From an uncultured candidate division Zixibacteria bacterium (GTDB taxonomy: Bacteria; Zixibacteria; MSB-5A5; GN15; FEB-12): a stretch of 13,126 bases of DNA. The notes below the pieces were generated by a model, which saw nothing but the letters and a program-made list of their open reading frames with translations, had not been told where the DNA came from and made no database searches. The DNA is taken from the NCBI GenBank assembly GCA_913009765.1, contig CAJVYT010000076.1:1-13126 (forward strand). Direction: 5' to 3'. Shown here piece after piece: positions 1 through 4,942 of the stretch. Numbering within the stretch: the first letter of the stretch is position 1; every line of letters starts with the position of its first letter. The translations under genes and the position numbers were made by a program.

Positions 1-78
1 TCTGTATTGTTTTTTTTTTTAATGATACGGCGACCACCGAGATCTACACTCTTTCCCTACACGACGCTCTTCCGATCT
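1..78 (+). other. Illumina P5/TruSeq adapter contamination at contig end
   Basis: Positions 21-78 match, base for base as I recall it, the 58-nt Illumina TruSeq universal (P5) adapter, beginning AATGATACGG and ending GCTCTTCCGATCT. It is preceded by an 11-T run (10-20), which resembles the poly-T spacer of the flow-cell P5 oligo. Bases 1-9 are unexplained and may also be artefact. This is not biological sequence. Native DNA starts at about 79, inside a gene. Any gene start, promoter or homology assigned to 1-78 is invalid. Confidence 0.97.
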
Positions 79-79
79 A

Positions 80-1372
80 ACTCAACGTGAGATGGACTTA
101 TTGGCTGATGCTATTGTCGGTAATGCTGATATTGCTTCAGGAACCCAAAGAGCTGATTTCGGGTATATAGGTGATGTAGGTTCATTTCCGCCAAACCTTG
201 ATGCATTAGTTACAAATCCGGGAGCATATACTACTTGGGACGGACCTTATATATCAACAGAGTTTACACAAGATACAGATGGATATAAAACCGATGAATG
301 GGGAACGGCGTATTCTTATAGCGGCGGTCTCACAATCAGTTCTAACGGAAGCGGCAGCACAATCACCAAAAAAATAGCCGATGCAGTGTCAGACTATACC
401 TTAAACATGTTTAGCGGGACAATTTTAGATGCATCCAATACTGTCCCGAGTACTACATATCTTGATTCTGTTAATATTAATATTACAGTTCCTAATGGCT
501 CAGGAGGAACGGTTACAAAATCCTATGTACCCGACTCAAGCGGTTTGTTCATATTAGATTCGTTGCCGGTTGGTAATCATCCTCTGCGAATTATTTTTAC
601 ACCCAATGTTGACACCCTTTACTCTGTTTTAACTATTCTTCCACGGCATAAAACATCACGCACATATAAATTTGCAGCGTCATATTTCACACTTGCAAGC
701 GGAAGTGGCAGCGGTGGAGGTAGTGAACCGCCTGACTTAGTCGGTCATTGGAAATTAGATGAGACCAATGGTATAATTGCCTCAGACAATAGTGTCTATT
801 CTAACGATGGTACTCTCATAGACATGGATTCTACTACCGACTGGATTACAGGCAAAATAAGTAATGCCTTAGATTTTGATGGAACTAACGATTATGTAAG
901 CATACCGTATATACCGGAGCTTAATGGTACGACTCAATTAACCTATACAGCTTGGGTATACCCACGTACTTGGTCAGGAAGTATAAGGCAAATTATGGCA
1001 AAGTCTGTTCACGGAGGTGGATCCGGTCGAGCTCAGATGGGAATTTTCTCAGAAAGCAACCTGCTTAAAGGAAGAGCAGAAACAATTGCCGGTAGATATG
1101 AAGTCACAACACCCCTTCCTGTTTTAAATACATGGAATATGGTAGCTCTCGTGTTTGACAGTGTCAGCCTTACTCTCTATGTCAATGATACAATTGTAGG
1201 AGTTACCCCTCTACCTAATACATCGCTTGTACAAAATTCTGATAATTTAAATATCAGTAAAAGAGTAGGAACTAATCAGTATTTCTTTAATGGTAAAATC
1301 GATGATGTTCGTGTTTATAATCGGGCATTATCAACTGCTGAAATAAATTATTTATTTAATTTGAGTAATTAA
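80..1372 (+). CDS. GspG-like pseudopilin fused to a LamG jellyroll, 5'-truncated
   Basis: This is the C-terminal 430 residues of a pseudopilin-like protein. The ATG at 92 is internal: the four codons before it (TQRE, from 80) continue the alignment with the two downstream paralogues (TKTEM, TKKEL), so the leader and transmembrane helix are lost at the adapter junction. Visible parts, in order: an amphipathic helix ending AIVGN; a GspG-like globular domain with DFGYIGDVG, PPNL and W-D-GPYIS, then D-E-W-G and a GSGS turn (about residues 15-95); a carboxypeptidase-regulatory-like beta-sandwich (about 110-190); a Gly/Ser linker (GSGSGGGS); and a LamG-like/concanavalin domain (about 220-430) with GHWKLDE, ALDFDG-NDYV, YTAWVYP and GKIDDVRVYNRAL. 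The protein would sit in the inner membrane and be assembled into a pseudopilus, with the LamG domain as a possible glycan- or surface-binding tip. The next gene begins 3 bp after its stop. Domain calls come from motif recognition; function is inferred. Confidence 0.85.
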   Translation, partial: TQREMDLLADAIVGNADIASGTQRADFGYIGDVGSFPPNLDALVTNPGAYTTWDGPYISTEFTQDTDGYKTDEWGTAYSYSGGLTISSNGSGSTITKKIADAVSDYTLNMFSGTILDASNTVPSTTYLDSVNINITVPNGSGGTVTKSYVPDSSGLFILDSLPVGNHPLRIIFTPNVDTLYSVLTILPRHKTSRTYKFAASYFTLASGSGSGGGSEPPDLVGHWKLDETNGIIASDNSVYSNDGTLIDMDSTTDWITGKISNALDFDGTNDYVSIPYIPELNGTTQLTYTAWVYPRTWSGSIRQIMAKSVHGGGSGRAQMGIFSESNLLKGRAETIAGRYEVTTPLPVLNTWNMVALVFDSVSLTLYVNDTIVGVTPLPNTSLVQNSDNLNISKRVGTNQYFFNGKIDDVRVYNRALSTAEINYLFNLSN

Positions 1373-1375
1373 CTA

Positions 1376-2137
1376 ATGATTAAAAAAATAAGAAATAACA
1401 AAGGTGTTACCTTAATCGAAGTTGTCATGGCGGTTGTCATCGCAGGCATATTGGCAGCGGCTGCCATGCGTTCTGCGACGACAATAACTGAAACAGCAAG
1501 AACCGAACTGACAAAAACCGAAATGAATGATATTGCATATGCAATAGTTGGAAATGATAACTTACAAAACAATCATATACGAAACGATTTTGGCTATGTC
1601 GGTGATATTGGTGCTATGCCTCCTGATTTATCCGCTCTTATGACAAACCCGGGTGGATATACAACATGGAAAGGTCCATATATCAATAATAGATTTGCCC
1701 AAACATCTTCTGATTATACTCAAGATGCCTGGGGTATCTCTTATACTTTTTCAGGAGTAGATATAACTTCTTCCGGTTCAGGTTCATCTATTGTCCATAA
1801 AATAGGTGAAGCTACAACAAATTTTCTTATAAATAAAGTGAGCGGTAATATTTATGATTCCGATGGTACTCCCCCCGGTTCTATCTATAAAGATTCTATT
1901 TCTGTACTATTAACCTATCCGAATGGAGCAGGTGGAACAATAACAAAAGGTATTTCCCCTGACTTTGGCGGATATTTTTCATTTGATTCAATCCCTATCG
2001 GCAATCAGGATATCTATGTAATATATTCACCAAGTAATGACACCCTAAAACGGTTTGTCTCTGTAACTCCAAAATCAGTTTTGTATGATGAATATCTTCT
2101 TTCAGATAACTACTGGTTTGGAACTGTCGGTCCATAA
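1376..2137 (+). CDS. GspG-like pseudopilin with C-terminal beta-sandwich domain
   Basis: A 253-residue type IV pilin-like protein. It has a short basic leader (MIKKIRNNKG), a prepilin peptidase site after Gly10, then VTLIEV with the conserved Glu at mature position 5 and a hydrophobic helix to about residue 32. Mature residue 1 is Val rather than the usual Phe. The globular part has DFGYVGDIG (71-79), PPDL, W-K-GPYI (98-103) and D-A-W-G (117-120), recalling the W-x-GPY and D-x-WG signature of the major pseudopilin GspG. Residues about 155-232 resemble a carboxypeptidase-regulatory-like sandwich (SGNIYDSDG, FSFDSIPIGN). It lies between two paralogues, 3 bp after the previous stop, with no clear Shine-Dalgarno sequence, so translational coupling is plausible. 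A substructural role in a secretion or surface pseudopilus is inferred; the true substrate is unknown. Confidence 0.88.
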   Translation: MIKKIRNNKGVTLIEVVMAVVIAGILAAAAMRSATTITETARTELTKTEMNDIAYAIVGNDNLQNNHIRNDFGYVGDIGAMPPDLSALMTNPGGYTTWKGPYINNRFAQTSSDYTQDAWGISYTFSGVDITSSGSGSSIVHKIGEATTNFLINKVSGNIYDSDGTPPGSIYKDSISVLLTYPNGAGGTITKGISPDFGGYFSFDSIPIGNQDIYVIYSPSNDTLKRFVSVTPKSVLYDEYLLSDNYWFGTVGP

Positions 2138-2149
2138 GTGAGAAAAAGT

Positions 2150-2878
2150 ATGCGGAAAAATCAAAAAGGATTTACACTTATAGAATTAGTCTTAATAATT
2201 CTGCTTATCGGCGTCATTTCTTCATTAGCAGTTCGGAAAATGTCGACATCTGTTAATACTGCCCAGTATGAACAGACCAAAAAAGAACTCGACCAGCTTG
2301 CGTATGCCATAGTCGGTAATCCTCATGTTTACACTCATGGTTCACGAACAGATTTTGGCTATGTCGGTGATGTTGGTGCTTTACCGCCAAACTTAAATGC
2401 TCTCTATCAAAACCCGGGTGGATACACAAGCTGGGACGGACCATATATCACAAACGGAACCGCTGACAATGATTTCAAAAAAGATGCCTGGAATGTTGAT
2501 TATATACTAAGCTCTACCTCTATCCGTTCTACCGGTTCAGGAAGCAATATCGATAAAGATTTTACACCATCGACAGCGGCAATTCTTTCAAACAGCTTGT
2601 ACGGATATATTATCGACGCATCGGGACAAGCTCCGGGGACTGTATATAAAGACTCACTTATTGTTGAGATGCGATACCCAAACGGCTCCGGTGGGTACAG
2701 TACTATATCTGTTGTACCTGATAATAGCGGAAATTTTTCATTTTATTCTCTACCAATAGGAGTACATACTTTATCGGTTATTTATATTCCCGATTCCGAT
2801 ACTGTCACCTATTCGGTAGCAGTTGACCCAGAATCAGAAAACAAGCTTGCAGTTTCATTCCCCGCCGATTTGTTTTAG
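2150..2878 (+). CDS. GspG-like pseudopilin with C-terminal beta-sandwich domain
   Basis: Third paralogue, 242 residues from the ATG at 2150. An in-frame GTG at 2138, directly after the preceding stop, would add four residues. I prefer the ATG because it gives a compact leader (MRKNQKG) typical of pseudopilins, though neither start has a convincing ribosome binding site. Processing is predicted after Gly7 to expose FTLIEL, with Glu at mature position 5 and a hydrophobic helix to about residue 28. The globular part repeats the family pattern: AYAIVGN, DFGYVGDVG (68-76), PPNL, W-D-GPYI, K-D-A-W. A C-terminal sandwich spans about 150-228 (YGYIIDASG, FSFYSLPIG). It lacks the LamG extension of the first gene. 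A GC-rich hairpin 12 bp after the stop may mark the end of the transcript. Its role is inferred as a pseudopilus subunit working with its two neighbours. Confidence 0.87.
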   Translation: MRKNQKGFTLIELVLIILLIGVISSLAVRKMSTSVNTAQYEQTKKELDQLAYAIVGNPHVYTHGSRTDFGYVGDVGALPPNLNALYQNPGGYTSWDGPYITNGTADNDFKKDAWNVDYILSSTSIRSTGSGSNIDKDFTPSTAAILSNSLYGYIIDASGQAPGTVYKDSLIVEMRYPNGSGGYSTISVVPDNSGNFSFYSLPIGVHTLSVIYIPDSDTVTYSVAVDPESENKLAVSFPADLF

Positions 2879-2889
2879 ATACAACGTGC

Positions 2890-2913
2890 AAGGCAGACGT
2901 CCTCGTCTGCCTT
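2890..2913. repeat. GC-rich hairpin, possible transcript end
   Basis: Perfect 10-bp inverted repeat (arms 2890-2899 AAGGCAGACG and 2904-2913) with a 4-nt loop, 12 bp after the last pseudopilin stop. The position suits a terminator, but no T-tract follows on the plus strand (the next bases are CATAACATT), so a processing or protective stem, or a dispersed repeat, is equally likely. It is similar in style to the hairpins at 3183, 3268 and 9220. Confidence 0.7.
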
Positions 2914-2998
2914 CATAACATTCCCCACTTTCCCTACAACATCATCCTAAAAAACTAACTCCTCTTCATTAATAAAATCATCACCCAAGAGGAAAATC

Positions 2999-3052
2999 AT
3001 GACCATATCAAAACAAACCAAAACCAACCGAACAAGGCAAAGAAAAAAATAA
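2999..3052 (+). CDS. possible 17-residue basic peptide
   Basis: An ATG preceded by AGAGG at 2988-2992 with 6-nt spacing opens a 17-codon frame encoding MTISKQTKTNRTRQRKK, ending in TAA at 3050. Seven of 17 residues are Lys or Arg and there is no hydrophobic segment. The ribosome binding site is better than those of the neighbouring pseudopilin genes, which is the only real support. It could be a small regulatory or leader peptide, or chance in an A-rich spacer. No function can be assigned. Confidence 0.2.
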   Translation: MTISKQTKTNRTRQRKK

Positions 3053-3076
3053 ACGCTATTTCAAAAAACGAACCCA

Positions 3077-3117
3077 TTTTGCTGTAACTTAAACACATTT
3101 ATGCTATTACAGCAAAA
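3077..3117. repeat. AT-rich inverted repeat, 11-bp arms
   Basis: Perfect inverted repeat with arms 3077-3087 (TTTTGCTGTAA) and 3107-3117 (TTACAGCAAAA), 19 bp apart. Read on either strand it gives a stem followed by a short A or T run. It could act as a bidirectional terminator between convergent genes or as a protein-binding site. It differs in composition from the GC-rich hairpins around it. Confidence 0.5.
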
Positions 3118-3178
3118 AAGTTAAAAACACCGGATTACAGTTTTCACTGAAATGATATTAAAAACAGAGATAACTTTT

Positions 3179-3238
3179 GTAGGTCAGGTCTTTCCGAGAC
3201 CTGACAATTGGCAATACCGCTAAAGAGTTCCGCCCTAC
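3179..3238. repeat. GTAGG-bounded repeat unit with hairpin
   Basis: Contains a perfect 9-bp inverted repeat (3183-3191 GTCAGGTCT and 3197-3205) with a 5-nt loop. The unit starts with GTAGG (3179-3183) and ends with its complement CCTAC (3234-3238), giving about 60 bp with short terminal inverted repeats. The palindrome at 9220 is also followed by CCCTAC. This looks like a REP/BIME-type dispersed intergenic element, a class inferred from structure alone. Confidence 0.55.
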
Positions 3239-3267
3239 TATAATTTATATATAAACTTCCCGATGCG

Positions 3268-3291
3268 TCGTCAGGAACCCTTTCCTGACGA
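3268..3291. repeat. GC-rich hairpin after the oxidoreductase gene
   Basis: Perfect 10-bp inverted repeat (3268-3277 TCGTCAGGAA and 3282-3291) with a 4-nt loop. It shares GTCAGG at the start and CCTGAC at the end with the hairpin at 3183, so the two look like variants of one repeat family. It lies 37 bp beyond the 3' end of the minus-strand dehydrogenase gene and could stop or stabilise that transcript, but no U-tract follows on that strand. Confidence 0.6.
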
Positions 3292-3328
3292 TTAAACAGC
3301 CAATCTATTTCATTGGACAGTAAAACTT

Positions 3329-4471
3329 CTACTCTTCTCTCACAATCAAATTGATACCGCGTTTTTTGAGTTGCGATAAAAATACAGGCGGGTTCACGAC
3401 TATCTCTTGCGGTTTACACCCTCGCTGTTTTATATGTCCTGCAGCTGCCATCCATGCAATAATAGCAGCCGGAAATGCGGTCGTACGCATCATGGCAGTT
3501 AAGCTCTCTTTGCTTACCTGACGGTCAAGAATTTCATATATAATTTTTTTGGAAGCTTTGTCTTTAGTTCCTTCAATAGTAACCCGAACCAAAACCATAT
3601 CGAGATCATTGTATGAAAGATTTTTATCGAGAACAGTCTTTAACAGCATCCGCGGTTCTACCTGCAGCTCTCCGACCTGTATCGGCTGACGAGAAGCAAG
3701 CCCGATTTCAAGCATCGGTTTAAACATTTCACAATGCCCCGGATAACGGATTGTTTTATAATCTAAAAAAGGCACTTTATTTTCATAGCTGTCAGGAAGT
3801 GTCGAAGTTCCGCCGGATGTGTAAAATGCTTCTAAATCGCCGATCCCGTCAAAAGACAGGTTTTCAATTGCTGTCATTGGATTGACAATCTTTTTTTGAC
3901 CGTTTTGTAAAATAACACAAGGTTCCCAATATTCGTTTATAAGACCTTCAGCAGAAAACACCATTTGGTAATTTAAGGGAGGACGCGGCGACTGTGGTAA
4001 TCCACCAACTCGGATCTTGACCGACTCAACATTGTCGAGTTTAGAGATGCCATCTGCCGTTAAAACAGAAACCATCCCAGGAGCCAATCCGCAATCGGGA
4101 ACAATAATAACTCCGGCATCTTGTGCTTCTGAATCCATTTCAAGCTGGCTGTTGACAACATCATTATTTCCGCCTAAATCGACCAAATGACATTTTGCCC
4201 GAATAGCTGCTTTTGTAATAACCGGATTATATTTATATGTTACACATGAAATACATGCATCAAAATCTTGTAATACAGCAAAAACAGCTTCTTCTGATGA
4301 GGCATCAAGCTGTCCTGCAATAGTATTGTCATTGCCGTATTGAGAAGCAATTTCAGAGGCTAAGCTATTATCAATATCAAAAATACCGCTAACTTCAACG
4401 CCTTCGGCAGAAGCTATATCATATAAAGCTGCTCTGCCCATGAGTCCTGCTCCAATAACCGCTATTTTCAT
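3329..4471 (-). CDS. Lysine 6-dehydrogenase / saccharopine dehydrogenase-family oxidoreductase
   Basis: A 380-residue soluble NAD(P)-dependent oxidoreductase. The N-terminal Rossmann motif is G7-A-G-L-M-G12. Acidic residues after strand two (IFDID, 31-34) suggest NAD rather than NADP. Later blocks are VDLGG (97-101), PDCGLAPG (125-132), GGLP followed by PPLNY (156-168), TSGGTSTL (218-225) and KTIRYPGH (239-246). The length and the order of these blocks match, from memory, Geobacillus-type L-lysine 6-dehydrogenase, which oxidises the epsilon-amino group of lysine with NAD; related family members act on saccharopine. AGGAAA lies about 7 nt before the ATG. The gene is monocistronic, divergent from the HisKA gene, and has no lysine-pathway neighbours here, so the substrate stays unproven. 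Family assignment is strong; the exact reaction is inferred. Confidence 0.85.
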   Translation of the reverse strand: MKIAVIGAGLMGRAALYDIASAEGVEVSGIFDIDNSLASEIASQYGNDNTIAGQLDASSEEAVFAVLQDFDACISCVTYKYNPVITKAAIRAKCHLVDLGGNNDVVNSQLEMDSEAQDAGVIIVPDCGLAPGMVSVLTADGISKLDNVESVKIRVGGLPQSPRPPLNYQMVFSAEGLINEYWEPCVILQNGQKKIVNPMTAIENLSFDGIGDLEAFYTSGGTSTLPDSYENKVPFLDYKTIRYPGHCEMFKPMLEIGLASRQPIQVGELQVEPRMLLKTVLDKNLSYNDLDMVLVRVTIEGTKDKASKKIIYEILDRQVSKESLTAMMRTTAFPAAIIAWMAAAGHIKQRGCKPQEIVVNPPVFLSQLKKRGINLIVREE

Positions 4472-4612
4472 AGTAATATTTCCTATTTTAAAGTTAAATA
4501 AACATACGAATTTTATGATAAATTACTAATATAATTTTAAATATATAATTGGAGATTATTAGTTAATCGCCGATAACATAACAAAGGATAAACTCTGAAA
4601 AACAGGTACCTT
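4472..4612. promoter_or_regulatory. AT-rich divergent intergenic region
   Basis: This 141-bp spacer must hold the 5' signals of two divergent genes. It is very AT-rich around 4480-4560 with several TATAAT-like words, so I cannot choose a -35/-10 pair with confidence on either strand. For the plus-strand gene, AGGT at 4604-4607 lies just before the ATG at 4613 and is a plausible ribosome binding site. Confidence 0.4.
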
Positions 4613-4942
4613 ATGACAACAATACATAAAGAATTAACAGAAAAAGAACTCAAAGAGTTTGAAATTTATCAATCTTTAAAGCCATATATTGGACATTGTC
4701 TTATTCTCAACCACGAATTAAACAACCCTTTGACCGGTATTATTGGGTATAGTGAATTTTTAATTGATGATGATTCTGTTCCTGAAAATTTACGTTCTTC
4801 CCTTAAACAGATTTTAAAATCGGCTGAAAGAATGCAAAAATTAATTGAATCTCTCTGTATTGAAAAAATTGAGTTAGAAGAGAAGATAGATTTATCGTCA
4901 ATAATAGATTCATACCAAGATATTGCCAAAGATTTAGATTAA
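4613..4942 (+). CDS. Stand-alone HisKA (DHp) domain protein
   Basis: A 109-residue cytoplasmic protein consisting almost entirely of a histidine-kinase dimerisation/phosphoacceptor domain. The H-box is NHELNNPLTGIIGYSEFL, with candidate phosphoacceptor His34, followed by the second helix of the hairpin (about 56-85, SLKQILKSAERMQKLIESL). There is no HATPase_c domain (no N, G1, F or G2 boxes), no sensor and no transmembrane segment. The frame ends in TAA, and the downstream DNA is occupied by the convergent gene, whose stop overlaps by 9 bp, so this is not a simple frameshifted kinase. It may act as a phosphotransfer intermediate or as a partner for an ATPase encoded elsewhere; this is inferred. 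The upstream region is AT-rich, and an AGGT lies 5-6 nt before the start. Confidence 0.8.
   Translation: MTTIHKELTEKELKEFEIYQSLKPYIGHCLILNHELNNPLTGIIGYSEFLIDDDSVPENLRSSLKQILKSAERMQKLIESLCIEKIELEEKIDLSSIIDSYQDIAKDLD

Larger units (their letters stand above)
2879..3328. other. gene-poor spacer with hairpin repeats
   Basis: This 450-bp stretch separates the pseudopilin genes from the convergent oxidoreductase gene. It holds three GC-rich hairpins, one AT-rich inverted repeat and one 17-codon ORF, all listed separately. The region from about 2935 to 3060 is rich in A and C. I see no tRNA, CRISPR array or longer coding region. Confidence 0.8.

Noticed and set aside
1015..1035. GGATCC and GAGCTC sites within a few bases, suggesting a cloning linker
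   Set aside because: The reading frame continues normally through the LamG-like domain on both sides, and the short sites are expected by chance; only 1-78 is artefact.
2890..2913. Calling this hairpin a definite rho-independent terminator
   Set aside because: There is no T-tract after the stem, and similar hairpins occur elsewhere in the spacers, so it is kept as a repeat with possible terminator function.
3152..3223. 23-codon plus-strand ORF running through the hairpin repeat
   Set aside because: No ribosome binding site precedes it, and most of it is the repeat read in one frame, a typical source of spurious short proteins.
2879..3328. CRISPR-like array, because several hairpins lie in one spacer
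   Set aside because: The hairpin arms differ in sequence, spacing is irregular (about 290 and 85 bp), and no constant direct repeat is present.
4669..4929. 86-codon minus-strand ORF opposite the HisKA gene
   Set aside because: The plus strand carries a clear H-box in the same interval; the antisense translation has no family features.
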